DNA of 64,000 nt, taken from Bacteroidota bacterium. Lineage in GTDB: Bacteria > Bacteroidota > Bacteroidia > 2-12-FULL-35-15. The position numbers and the translations under genes were made by a program. Below the pieces are notes generated by a model. That model had not been told where the DNA came from. It did not search any database and was given only the letters and a program-made list of their open reading frames with translations. Below, one piece after another: positions 26,326-35,050 of this stretch. Numbering within the stretch: the first letter of the stretch is position 1; every line of letters starts with the position of its first letter. The DNA lies in NCBI GenBank assembly GCA_025963725.1, contig JAOQAE010000004.1:555616-619615 (forward strand), written 5' to 3'.

Positions 26326-27582
26326 AAAAAGCCCTTTCACTTCAGAGCGCAGCCATTGAAGGTCGGAAAGCCTTGGCAGGAGCTGCCGCGAAGAGATCCC
26401 CGCTTCCTTTACAAAATACACGATAACGAGCAACGCGGTAGTGATGTAGGAGATGCTCGAAATAATGCCAACTTCCCAAATGCCGAATTTCGGATACCAT
26501 GCCAATGCAAGCACAATGGTGGTGATCAGCCCGGTAAGGTTTGCCCAGGTGTTCACGCGGAATTTTCCGGTGCCTGAAAAATAATGCCCGATCACCAGCG
26601 CAATGTTATAGAAGAGGATGCCGGGAGCGAGCAGCACGATCACCTGCTGTACGCCGGCGAACTCCGGACCGAACAGCCAAACATAAAAGGAGGAAGGCAG
26701 CAGCACCATCGGTACCAGCGCCGCCACGCAAAGCACAATGCTGAACTTGGTGAGCTGCAGCGTTAAGGTTTGTGAATAAACCGGGTCTTTTGAATTGGAC
26801 ACTTTCGGGTACAATACCGTAGCAATGCTGTTGCTCACCAGCAATACCGATTCCACGAGGGAAACGCCGTTAGAGAAAATGCCGAGCAGCACTTCACCCG
26901 AATAAGCGGAAAGCATGTAATACGTGCAGCGGAAGCTCATGAATTTCATGATGTGTCCGGCCTGGCTGTACGCGCCGTATTGGAACAGCTTTGCGCTAAG
27001 CCCCTTTTCTTTTTCTTTTTTATCCTGTGCAATGAGCGGGTAAACAAGAATGCTGCTCACGATGAGGCATACTCCCATTGCGCCGTAAAGCGACAGTATG
27101 TAAGAGCCGATGTTGTATTGATCGAGCCCTTTGATCATCAGCCAGAGGATAACGATGTTGGCGGCAGCCTGCAGCAGCGATACAAGGTTATGCGTGGTGA
27201 TCTTCTCCATGCCCAGCAAAATGGTGAGGTTGGTGGCAAGAAAGGAGCTGATGAGTGAAAGCAGGATCACGGGGACCACAGCGGCTGCCGGGACAAGCGG
27301 GAAAGCCAGGAAAATAAAGTATGATGCAACGCAAACCAGCAGCGACCATGCATTGCTGAGCAGGAACAGCTGCCGGATGTTATGGCGCGGTACAAAATAG
27401 ACGAGTGATGATCCGCCAACAATGTTGCAGAACAGCAGGATCATGGCAATGCTTGTTACGATCAGGCTGGCTTCGCCTTTTCCTGCCGCCCCGATGTTCC
27501 GCGAAAGCAGGATCACGATCGCGAGGTTGAGCACCGCGATAATGACCTTGATTCCGAATGTGAAGGCGATCTTTTTAAACAT
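26317..27582 (-). CDS. Polysaccharide flippase, Wzx/MATE-like
   Basis: A 421-residue membrane protein with about 12 hydrophobic segments, a basic first loop, and the pattern FTFGIKVIIAVLNLAIVILLSR.IGAAGKGE at the N-terminus, typical of Wzx-type O-unit and polysaccharide transporters (MVF superfamily). It would flip lipid-linked sugar units across the inner membrane. It overlaps the upstream glycosyltransferase gene by 8 bases, which shows translational coupling in one operon. Its stop codon lies inside a G-rich repeated tract, so the last residues (GLFRS) may derive from that repeat. Confidence 0.85.
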   Translation of the reverse strand: MFKKIAFTFGIKVIIAVLNLAIVILLSRNIGAAGKGEASLIVTSIAMILLFCNIVGGSSLVYFVPRHNIRQLFLLSNAWSLLVCVASYFIFLAFPLVPAAAVVPVILLSLISSFLATNLTILLGMEKITTHNLVSLLQAAANIVILWLMIKGLDQYNIGSYILSLYGAMGVCLIVSSILVYPLIAQDKKEKEKGLSAKLFQYGAYSQAGHIMKFMSFRCTYYMLSAYSGEVLLGIFSNGVSLVESVLLVSNSIATVLYPKVSNSKDPVYSQTLTLQLTKFSIVLCVAALVPMVLLPSSFYVWLFGPEFAGVQQVIVLLAPGILFYNIALVIGHYFSGTGKFRVNTWANLTGLITTIVLALAWYPKFGIWEVGIISSISYITTALLVIVYFVKEAGISSRQLLPRLSDLQWLRSEVKGLFRS

Positions 27583-28759
27583 TGTTCTTTAAAACCTGCT
27601 GATAAAGGTGATGAAATTTTGCGCTCACTTTTTCATAGCTGAAATTTTCTTCCGCATAAGCGGCAAGCGCTGCCGCATCGTAGCGCCCTGCGCGGATGTT
27701 CTCTATGAGCTGAGCCATGCCTTCTTCCAGCTCTTTTTCATTTTTGGCTTCTACTAACATTCCACGTTCCTGCGTAATGTGCTCGTGGATGCCGCCTACG
27801 TTTGACGACAGCACCGGCAACCCGCTTGCAAGCGCCTCGATGATCACCACCGGAAGGTTCTCGTAATTGCTGAAGAGCATAAATGCATCTGCATTGTGCA
27901 TCAGCGCAGCGATCTCCTCCGTTGTTTTTGTGCCATCAAAAAATGCAAATGTATTGTGAATTCCTAATTGCTTCGCCCTTGCTATGTGCGGTGCGGTATC
28001 GCCATCGCCAATGAAATGGCATTGAAAATCAGCTCGCCTTTTTGACAGCGCAGCGACGGTGCTCAACATCCCCGAAATGTTCTTATGAGGATCGTCCAGC
28101 GTGGAGATGTGCAGAAAATTTATTTTAGCATTTCCCGGTTTGGTTTTCGATGGACTGAACAGCTTCGTGTTTACTACGTTGTACACCACTTCATAATTTC
28201 CCGCAAGTCCGTGATCCAGCATCGCTTTTTTAAGATCGCCTGAAACCGGCGTAATAAAAGAAGCATTGCGGGCGATCATTTTGGAAAGTATGCTTTCGGT
28301 AAAGCCCATGCTCCTGCTTTTGGAAGGAAGGTATGCTGTGCTGTGCTCGGTTACAATATACGGAATGCGCTTTTTTCTTTTCAGGTTCAGGGCGATGATC
28401 CCGGAAGGGTAAAGGATGTTGTGATGAACAAGGTCGATGTGGCCGAGCTTTTTATTGATGTGCTGCAGGCCGATCGACCATGCTTCCAGGTTGCGCCTGA
28501 TCTTCTGCACTTGTGAAATTATCGGGATGCCGTGATTCACTTTCTTATAATATACGTTCACGGTGAAAACGTTGTTGATGGTATTTTCGGTGACCTCGAA
28601 CTCCTGCACGCAGGAAGCATCGGCGCATACATGCAGCGCGGCTACATTCGAATGCAGGGCAACGGCTTCGGCATGCTTCTGCACAAAATTCCCGAGTGTG
28701 GGAAGCACGCGGTTTGGATACCAGCCCGATAAAAATAAGATGTTCCGTTTTTTTGTCAT
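27575..28759 (-). CDS. Glycosyltransferase family 4 (GT-B fold)
   Basis: A 394-residue glycosyltransferase using a nucleotide-sugar donor, likely for surface polysaccharide. The N-terminal half starts ILFLSGWYPNRVLPTLGNF with the glycine-rich acceptor loop. The C-terminal half carries HISTLDDPHKNI and FSNYENLPVVIIEALASGLP with the EX7E motif (the E in NYE and the E in IIEAL), then SSNVGGIHE. I chose ATG 28759 over the TTG at 28774. It overlaps the flippase gene by 8 bases. The sugar specificity cannot be read. Confidence 0.87.
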   Translation of the reverse strand: MTKKRNILFLSGWYPNRVLPTLGNFVQKHAEAVALHSNVAALHVCADASCVQEFEVTENTINNVFTVNVYYKKVNHGIPIISQVQKIRRNLEAWSIGLQHINKKLGHIDLVHHNILYPSGIIALNLKRKKRIPYIVTEHSTAYLPSKSRSMGFTESILSKMIARNASFITPVSGDLKKAMLDHGLAGNYEVVYNVVNTKLFSPSKTKPGNAKINFLHISTLDDPHKNISGMLSTVAALSKRRADFQCHFIGDGDTAPHIARAKQLGIHNTFAFFDGTKTTEEIAALMHNADAFMLFSNYENLPVVIIEALASGLPVLSSNVGGIHEHITQERGMLVEAKNEKELEEGMAQLIENIRAGRYDAAALAAYAEENFSYEKVSAKFHHLYQQVLKNNV

Positions 28760-28822
28760 ACCAATGCCCTGCAAATTAACAAAAGATTTCCGGATGTTGC
28801 CTGCCGGCAGGGCTTCATTCGC

Positions 28823-30961
28823 TCAGCTGAGCTTTTTTGTTTTGAGGCGGATGGAATTGCCGATCACGATCACATCGGAAAATGCCATGATGAGCGCACC
28901 GAAGGTAGGCAGCAGCAATCCTGTGGCAGCTACGGGAATAGCGACAATGTTATAGAAGAAGGCCCAGAACAGGTTCTGCTTAATGGTGAGCAGCGTATGC
29001 TTGCTGATGAGTTGCGCTTCATACAGCTGTGAAAGGTCGTTGTTCTTCAGGAGCACGATCTGCGCCGACTGGATCGCCACCTGTGTGGCATTGCTGAGTG
29101 AAATACCTACGGAAGCTTTGGCAAGCGCCGGCGCATCGTTTACGCCGTCGCCCACCATGGCGGTGGAATGTTCCCTGTTGAGCCTTTCGAGGAGATCCAG
29201 CTTTTGTGCAGGAAGCTGCTCGCTGTACACCTGGTCGATCTTCAGCGTTTTGGCAAGCGACTCGCATTTCTCTTTTTTATCGCCGCTCAGCAGGATAGTA
29301 CGGATGCCGGCCGCATGGAACAGCGCAATGCTTTCCGCCGCATTCTTTTTTATTTCATCTTCAAGGTCCACCGTAGCGATGAGTGTATTGTTCTTTAATA
29401 CATACAGGCTGCGGGTATCGTCCTTCGTATGCTGCGCCGCAACCCGGTAGGAACCGATGCTGTAGCTGTTGCCGGCATCATCGGTTGCCGACATGCCCGA
29501 TCCTTTTTCTTCCCTGATCTCTTTGAAGGCTTTGTAGGAAGTATCTTTCAGCTCCCTTACCACCGACTTTGCAATAGGATGGGAGGAATGCTGCTCGATG
29601 CTGAACAGGATCTCTTCCACTTCCTTTTTTGAAGTATTGTTGAGCAAGTCAATGCTGCGGATCTTAAAATCGCCGGTGGTGAGTGTTCCCGTTTTATCGA
29701 ATACCACCGTTTTTACTTTTGCAAATTCCTCGAGCGTGCTTCCGCCTTTGATGAGGATGCCTTTTTTTGCAGCCCTGCCAATGCCTACCATTACCGCTGT
29801 TGGCGTGGCAAGCCCCATTGCGCAGGGACAGGAGATCACCATGACGGCGATGCTCCGCATCATGGCATCCTGGAAAGGAATCTGAAGAATGAAATAGGAA
29901 ATGAGAAAGGTGAGAATAGCAATGCCGAGCACCACGGGAACGAAGATGGCGCTGATCTTATCGCCGAGCTTCTGGATGTTGGGCTTCGAGAGCTGCGCCT
30001 GCTTCACCAGTTCTATGATCTTTGCAAGCACGGTTTCATCGCCAACGCTTTCCGCGCGCATTCGGATGTTGCCGTGCACGAGGATGGTGCCGCCGATCAC
30101 TTTGCTGCCGGCGCTTTTTTCCGCGGGAACGCTTTCACCCGTGAGCATGGATTCATCGATGCCTGCATCCCCGGAAATAATCTCGCCGTCAACCGGGATC
30201 TTATCGCCCGTGTTTACCTGCAGGATGGCGCCTGTATGAATGCTTTTGTAATCCACTTCCGTGATCACTTCCTTGCCCATCTGCAGGCTTACCAGCTTGG
30301 CTTTCAGCACGCGGATGGTATTCAGCTCCTTTAATGCGGTGGTGGTTTGCCTTACGGAGCGGTGCTCAAACACATTCCCGAGCAATACAAGCGTGATGAT
30401 GGTGGCGGTGGTTTCAAAAAAGAGGTAATTGTGCAGCTCGGGGCTGCCCTGGTAGAGGTACATGCCGGCAAGGCTGTAAATAAAAGCGGAGGTGGAGCCG
30501 ATGAAGATGAGCACGTCCATGTTGGGAACGCCGGCTTTTAAAGAGTTCCATGCGCTTCCGCCGAACTGGATAAAGCCCATGATGAATACCGGGAGGCAGA
30601 TCAGCAATTGTGCAAGCGGCTGATTGAGAATGAAATCGTGCCCCAGGAACATGTGGCCGAAAAAAAGCGGGATGGTGAAGGGCAGCGTAAAATAAAAGCG
30701 CTTCTCCACCGGCGACATTTTTCCTTCGTTCTCTTCCCGCGTTTTACTGTCGACCACCTTGTAGCCGATGCTGTGAATACCTTCAATGATCGACTGGAGG
30801 CGGCTTTTATCATCGAGCAGGAAGGAGGCTTCTCCTGTGGCGAAGTTCACATGCACATCGGCAAGGCCTTTTTTCTGGAGGTCCTTGGTGATGCCGAGTG
30901 CGCAGTTGGCGCAATCCATGCCTTCAACAAGCAGGGTAATATGTTTGGGATCTGAAGCCAT
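28823..30961 (-). CDS. copA: Copper-exporting P-type ATPase CopA
   Basis: A 712-residue inner-membrane P1B ATPase that exports Cu(I) from the cytoplasm. One N-terminal HMA metal-binding domain has GMDCANC (C17 and C20). The transmembrane CPC motif is in SCPCAMGLATP (about residue 378). The phosphorylation site is DKTGTLTTG (about residue 421), a SSHP motif occupies the nucleotide domain, and GDGVNDAPAL (about residue 602) is the hinge. The final helices carry YN and M..S, as expected for copper rather than zinc types. TM8 reads MAFSDV instead of the usual M.SS, a small deviation. The start is almost directly at the predicted transcription start. Confidence 0.93.
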   Translation of the reverse strand: MASDPKHITLLVEGMDCANCALGITKDLQKKGLADVHVNFATGEASFLLDDKSRLQSIIEGIHSIGYKVVDSKTREENEGKMSPVEKRFYFTLPFTIPLFFGHMFLGHDFILNQPLAQLLICLPVFIMGFIQFGGSAWNSLKAGVPNMDVLIFIGSTSAFIYSLAGMYLYQGSPELHNYLFFETTATIITLVLLGNVFEHRSVRQTTTALKELNTIRVLKAKLVSLQMGKEVITEVDYKSIHTGAILQVNTGDKIPVDGEIISGDAGIDESMLTGESVPAEKSAGSKVIGGTILVHGNIRMRAESVGDETVLAKIIELVKQAQLSKPNIQKLGDKISAIFVPVVLGIAILTFLISYFILQIPFQDAMMRSIAVMVISCPCAMGLATPTAVMVGIGRAAKKGILIKGGSTLEEFAKVKTVVFDKTGTLTTGDFKIRSIDLLNNTSKKEVEEILFSIEQHSSHPIAKSVVRELKDTSYKAFKEIREEKGSGMSATDDAGNSYSIGSYRVAAQHTKDDTRSLYVLKNNTLIATVDLEDEIKKNAAESIALFHAAGIRTILLSGDKKEKCESLAKTLKIDQVYSEQLPAQKLDLLERLNREHSTAMVGDGVNDAPALAKASVGISLSNATQVAIQSAQIVLLKNNDLSQLYEAQLISKHTLLTIKQNLFWAFFYNIVAIPVAATGLLLPTFGALIMAFSDVIVIGNSIRLKTKKLS

Positions 30962-30969
30962 GTTTCACA

Positions 30970-31002
30970 CAAATTTACGGAATTTATCGCATAGCCTTAT
31001 GC
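30970..31002 (-). promoter_or_regulatory. -7 box and upstream dyad of copA
   Basis: On the minus strand, TAAATTTG (30970-30977) is an exact -7 box whose start point would be about two bases before ATG 30961, making copA near-leaderless. Just upstream, GCATA-N4-TATGC (30989-31002) is a dyad in the -20 to -33 zone, where a copper regulator could bind. Confidence 0.45.
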
Positions 31003-31088
31003 TTATTCATTGCTGTTCCTGCGGAGAATGCTTTAATAACAAGTGAAATAGCATCCCTGTTCAAATTCTTTAAAATATTCTTCCATAA

Positions 31089-31119
31089 TTTCTCCTGATT
31101 ATAAATTTTGGTATATTTG
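31089..31119 (+). promoter_or_regulatory. Promoter of tRNA-His
   Basis: TTTC (31089-31092), a 19-base spacer and TATATTTG (31112-31119), an exact -7 box. Transcription would start near 31126, about 11 bases before the tRNA. Confidence 0.7.
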
Positions 31120-31136
31120 CAGCCTCAAATTCTATG

Positions 31137-31210
31137 GTGGCCATAGTTCAGTTGGTTAGAATATCGGTTTGTGGTACCGAGGGTCGTGGGTTCGAGCCCC
31201 ATTGGCCACC
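31137..31210 (+). tRNA. tRNA-His (anticodon GTG)
   Basis: A complete cloverleaf: acceptor GTGGCCA pairs with TGGCCAC, the anticodon loop TTGTGGT has GTG at 31171-31173, and the T-arm loop is TTCGAGC. A G at 31136 (position -1) faces C73 (31210), the hallmark identity pair of bacterial tRNA-His. CCA is not fully encoded. It is followed immediately by a terminator. Confidence 0.97.
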
Positions 31211-31216
31211 CAAAAC

Positions 31217-31244
31217 AAAAAATCCTGCGAAAGCAGGATTTTTT
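31217..31244 (+). terminator. Terminator of tRNA-His
   Basis: A 12-bp perfect stem AAAAAATCCTGC/GCAGGATTTTTT with a GAAA tetraloop. It starts seven bases after the tRNA. Confidence 0.9.
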
Positions 31245-31250
31245 GTTTAA

Positions 31251-31480
31251 CGTAATCATTCGCGAGAAGCCTGCCCTGAGCGTTCCGCTTTCGCGGAACA
31301 GTCGAAGGGAGCCCCATTGGCGTGCAGGATCATTCTGTTTTCTGAAAAGTTTTTATATACGTAATCATTTGCGAGAAGCCTGCCCTGCCTCGCCGTCGGC
31401 AAGCCTTTGGCGGCCGATGGAGCGCAGCCTGAGGTACGAAGGCGGAGTCGAAGGGAGCCCCATTGGCGTGCAGGATCATT
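31251..31480. repeat. Two direct repeats downstream of tRNA-His carrying 13 nt of its 3' end
   Basis: Copy 1 at 31251-31334 and copy 2 at 31360-31480. Both start CGTAATCATT.GCGAGAAGC and end GTCGAAGGG, GAGCCCCATTGGC, GTGCAGGATCATT, with different inserts in the middle. GAGCCCCATTGGC is also present at the tRNA 3' end (31194-31206). No ORF is convincing in the 31211-31539 interval. Confidence 0.85.
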
Positions 31481-31539
31481 GCCTGAGAAAATTTATAATA
31501 AAAAGAGAAAAATGGGGAGCACAACTCCGGTATAGTATG

Positions 31540-33261
31540 TTATTGAATTAGGATTATTTTTCCCTCTTTGATGTTTTGGTTCGCAGCAACTACTTTGTAG
31601 AAATAAACACCCTGATCCGCCCCGGCTAATCTGATCGTTTGAGCATCGCTTCCTGAAACTACCTTATAAACCAACCTGCCGGTGATATCATAAATTTCTA
31701 TTGTGCTTTCTTTTTCCAGTCCGCTGAAATTAAACTCCCCGGTGGACGGATTTGGAAACACAGTTAGTGTAGGCTTCTTTACTAATTCGGTTACTCCAAT
31801 ACTACCACCACTTTTTAATTTGGCGAGAAAAACGTTTTCTGAACTTGTTGGATAGAATGTGTCATTTCCGATAATCGATGGGTTTGTATAAATATCCCCT
31901 GTAACATAAGCATTTCCCCATTTATCAACACTGATTCCACTCCTGTCATCACCCCCTGTGTTAAGGTACGTTGCACAGCTTATATTTCCCGAAGGATCAT
32001 ATTTTAGTATAAACATTGGATCGTATGGGCCCGGTAGGGGTGGTGGAGGGGTGATTGTATCTGAATCAAATACAATGGATGAGCTGAAGAAGCTGCCGGT
32101 TACGTAAATATTTCCAAAAAGATCCTTGCAAACAGAATATCCAAGATCTGCATTGGTCCCTCCCCCGGATTTCACCCATATTACGTTCCCGGAGGGGTCG
32201 TATTTTGCAATGAAGGCATCGTCTGAATGGCCTGAATTATTCATGTTTGTAAGAATATGGCCTCCAAAATTCAATACCGTATCATTAAAGCTTCCGGTTA
32301 CATATGCATTTTCACTGTCATCTGCATAAATATAGGCTCCATAGTCGTATCCGGGACCTCCAACTGATTTCGCCCATAAAGCATTCCCCGCAGAATTATA
32401 TTTAGCAACAAAAAGATCCCAGGTATTTCCAGTAGGATCTGAATTGTTAACAGTGTAGCTCCCAAAAGTTACCGAAGGCGAAAGGAAATAACCTGTAATA
32501 AATAAGTTTCCGGCCGCTGTAGCGGAAATAGACAATGCCTCGTCAATACTGTTTTCTCCCATCGATTTTGCCCATAGAACATTTCCTGAGGCTGAAGAGT
32601 ATTTAGCGATAAACAAGTCACTGGAATTTCCGGAAGCGTCGGAATTTATAAGTGTATCAGTTCCCATAATCATTGACGGACTGTACATAGAGCCTGATAA
32701 ATAAATATTGCCGGAATTATCGGAGGTAACGGAATACGACAAGTCCTGGATGCTGCCGCCGGCCGATTTAGCCCACACTACATTTCCAAGGGGATCGTAC
32801 TTTGCAATAAAAATATTAGTGATTCCATTGTTGGTTAATGTATAACTATCAAAGGAAATTGAAGGACTGTAAAAAAAGCCTGTTACGTAAATATACCCAT
32901 AGTTATCCGTGCAAATGGAATATCCCGTTTCATCTGAAGAACCGCCAATTGATTTAGCCCAGAGCACAGTGCCTGCGGAATTGTATTTTGCAATGTAAAT
33001 GTCAGTAGACCCTGCATTTGGCAGCGTGTAGCTTCCAAAGGTTATAGGAGTGAGCTCGAACGATCCGGTTATGTATATATCCCCCGCGGAATCGTTACAC
33101 ACGGCCATGCCTTCACCACCTCCGCTGCCTCCGTCAGTAGCTACCCTGGCCCATTCCCAGTTAGCGCATTGGCCGGTGATAAGATCGCTATGCAACAAAC
33201 AGATAATAAAACCAACGCTTACAATAAATCGCCGGAGGTTCTTTGAGGCTTTTTCTTTCAT
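31540..33261 (-). CDS. Secreted SBBP-repeat beta-propeller with type A T9SS sorting domain
   Basis: A 573-residue secreted protein with a signal peptide (cleavage near ITGQCANW). It has about eight repeats of the SBBP type, each with KY...G.VLWAKS.GG then GNIYVTG.F, forming a predicted beta-propeller over residues about 35-470. The C-terminus (LTVFPNPSTGEFNF, YDITGRLVYKV, GVYFYKVVAAN) is a type A T9SS sorting domain. A related, much larger SBBP protein is encoded at 56548-60294. The ligand and function are unknown. The gene is noticeably more AT-rich than the giant T9SS genes. Confidence 0.85.
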   Translation of the reverse strand: MKEKASKNLRRFIVSVGFIICLLHSDLITGQCANWEWARVATDGGSGGGEGMAVCNDSAGDIYITGSFELTPITFGSYTLPNAGSTDIYIAKYNSAGTVLWAKSIGGSSDETGYSICTDNYGYIYVTGFFYSPSISFDSYTLTNNGITNIFIAKYDPLGNVVWAKSAGGSIQDLSYSVTSDNSGNIYLSGSMYSPSMIMGTDTLINSDASGNSSDLFIAKYSSASGNVLWAKSMGENSIDEALSISATAAGNLFITGYFLSPSVTFGSYTVNNSDPTGNTWDLFVAKYNSAGNALWAKSVGGPGYDYGAYIYADDSENAYVTGSFNDTVLNFGGHILTNMNNSGHSDDAFIAKYDPSGNVIWVKSGGGTNADLGYSVCKDLFGNIYVTGSFFSSSIVFDSDTITPPPPLPGPYDPMFILKYDPSGNISCATYLNTGGDDRSGISVDKWGNAYVTGDIYTNPSIIGNDTFYPTSSENVFLAKLKSGGSIGVTELVKKPTLTVFPNPSTGEFNFSGLEKESTIEIYDITGRLVYKVVSGSDAQTIRLAGADQGVYFYKVVAANQNIKEGKIILIQ

Positions 33262-33345
33262 GGATGAAGTTTGGGTCGGTTTCTGAATCTTAAGTCAAAT
33301 ATAAATCTTTTAAAATTACTCAGTATAATTGTGGGTTCAGGCCTG

Positions 33346-34806
33346 TTACAGCCTCTCTACCCTCTTCCCCAGCCACTCATGAAAAGGGATCAGCTCCGGG
33401 CTGAAATACTCCCAGGAAACATCCGAGCTCTTTGCTGCAAGCTGTGTGAGAATGTTCTTCAGGGCTTTATTTCCGGCGTCATATTCAAAATCATTCTTTT
33501 CCAGCTCCCGCAGGCATTTCGCGATCAGGTGATCCCGCTTCTTTATTTTATCATCCTGCTTGTTCCTGTCGAGGTATTTTCGCAGGGCTTCGAGTGTGCG
33601 GGATGCGTCGGAGATCTTGTTAAGCTCTATGTAGAGCATGATGGTGAAAATGCGGATCACAATATTCCATTCACTTTTATCTTTTTCAATTTCCAATGGT
33701 TTTAAAAGTAGCTTCATGGCTTTGTTGAATTCTCTTTGCTCAAAATGAACGCAGGCTTTGTAAAAAGTATATTTTGCCTTTCTGAATAATCCCGTGAATA
33801 GGGTGGGATATGTAAGCAAGTGATCAGCGCTCGATTCTGCTAAGTTGAGCTTTTTGTTGTAAAAGAATACACCGAATTCGATTTCATTGCAGATCATCAT
33901 GTCAATACTATCGGGACTAAAATAGTCTTTCGCTTTTTGTATGAACAACTCAGCTTCCCGCCGCCTGTTCAGAAACAGTGAGTAATAGCTTAAATTGTCA
34001 TACATAAAGCCAGCTCTTTTTTTGCGGTAAATGCATGGATGCTTTTGCATAAGCTCCAGAATCCTTTTACACTGTTTAATTGCCGAAGTATATTCTTTTT
34101 TATACTCAAATAATATGAGATTGAATAATTGCAGGTAGTAATTTATTTGTTGAGATTTTGTTGCCCTGTAGTCCGATTTCATTTTTTTTACTGAAGAGAT
34201 TAAAAATGCGAACAACTCCTGTCTGGAACGGGATTTAATTCCTTCAATATCTAAAATGAACCAGTAATACCGATCGGTGGCCTCATACATCGCTTTGTTA
34301 CAACGTTCATAGAATATTATTTTTTTATCTATGCGTTCAAAGTGTGATTTATACACACGGGCGAAGTGAAGATGTTTTTTGAAAGTAAGCGCTTCTATTA
34401 AGATGGGATACACTTCATATTTCTCCGCCGTTTTGATCAAATTGCTTAAAATATGATCTATCACTTCTGTTTTTGATTTAGATGAATTTAGATTCAGAAT
34501 TTTGCATTGAAGCATTTGTTTTTTCAGCTGGAAATGCTTTTGGTCAAAGTCACAAAAGGTCGTTGACAGGTAGTTTTCATCCATCATCAAGGCATCCAGG
34601 CTCATTTCAAAAATGCGCGATTTGATCTTGTTCAGGGCAGCCGGGCTTTTATACTGTACAGGCCTGCCTTCCGAAAGCTGCTCAAAAACCGAGATCGTTT
34701 TGCTTTGCTCCGCATTTGAAATGTGATTGCGGAGGTAACGGCCGATCGCCTTTTTTTCGCCCGCCTGCAGGTTGCCTAAAAAATTATCGATGAATGTATG
34801 TGCCAT
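33346..34806 (-). CDS. Helical repeat protein, paralogue A of a pair flanking T9SS cargo
   Basis: A 486-residue, presumably cytoplasmic protein with no signal peptide or membrane segment. It appears all-helical, with TPR-like spacing in the middle (YTSAIKQCKRILELMQKH, REFNKAMKLLLKPLEIEKDKS). It ends in a distinctive tail DVSWEYFSPELIPFHEWLGK. The same architecture and tail occur in the gene at 39389-40885, so they are paralogues. The N-terminal 60 residues (KKAIGRYL..., then KTISVFEQL) may be a helical adaptor. I do not recognise a named family. Codon use is AT-rich. It is divergent from the T9SS pair at 35051-39345. Confidence 0.65.
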   Translation of the reverse strand: MAHTFIDNFLGNLQAGEKKAIGRYLRNHISNAEQSKTISVFEQLSEGRPVQYKSPAALNKIKSRIFEMSLDALMMDENYLSTTFCDFDQKHFQLKKQMLQCKILNLNSSKSKTEVIDHILSNLIKTAEKYEVYPILIEALTFKKHLHFARVYKSHFERIDKKIIFYERCNKAMYEATDRYYWFILDIEGIKSRSRQELFAFLISSVKKMKSDYRATKSQQINYYLQLFNLILFEYKKEYTSAIKQCKRILELMQKHPCIYRKKRAGFMYDNLSYYSLFLNRRREAELFIQKAKDYFSPDSIDMMICNEIEFGVFFYNKKLNLAESSADHLLTYPTLFTGLFRKAKYTFYKACVHFEQREFNKAMKLLLKPLEIEKDKSEWNIVIRIFTIMLYIELNKISDASRTLEALRKYLDRNKQDDKIKKRDHLIAKCLRELEKNDFEYDAGNKALKNILTQLAAKSSDVSWEYFSPELIPFHEWLGKRVERL

Positions 34807-34830
34807 GATGAATGTGAAAAATTTGTGTGC

Positions 34831-34896
34831 GGCTAAAATACTTCATAAAGGCATTGAAATTGGCTCATGTCATTTTGGTGGTTGATTTGTCCATGG
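34831..34896 (+). promoter_or_regulatory. TTTGTCCATGG element, copy 1
   Basis: GGCTAAAATAC at one end and GATTTGTCCATGG (34884-34896) at the other, 66 bases in all. Two other copies lie at 40966-41039 and 41111-41173. It sits between the divergent genes at 33346-34806 and 35051. The function is unknown. Confidence 0.6.
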
Positions 34897-34961
34897 TACT
34901 TGGAATAATTTGTTGGAAATTTCCCCCGGATAAAACAAGGAGGTACCATGAGCTAAACAGT

Positions 34962-34993
34962 ATTGAGGATTCATTTAAAATGTTGTAATTTTG
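34962..34993 (+). promoter_or_regulatory. Promoter of the 35051 T9SS gene
   Basis: ATTG (34962-34965), a 20-base spacer and TAATTTTG (34986-34993), an exact -7 box. Transcription would start near 35001, about 50 bases before the TTG start codon, and would miss the TTTGTCCATGG element. Confidence 0.65.
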
Positions 34994-35050
34994 AATGGAA
35001 GCACCACGGCTCCGAACAGTGGTTAATTATACATTAAACGATCTTATTGA

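Noticed and set aside
31251-31480. Possible CRISPR remnant next to tRNA-His
   Set aside because: Only two copies with long, structured middles that include an inverted GTTCCGC/GCGGAAC; they resemble a dispersed palindromic repeat.
34938-34956. AAGGAGG followed by ATGAGCTAA, a perfect Shine-Dalgarno with a two-codon frame
   Set aside because: It lies before the predicted transcription start of the 35051 gene, and Bacteroidota rarely use Shine-Dalgarno; more likely chance, though it is near the TTTGTCCATGG element.
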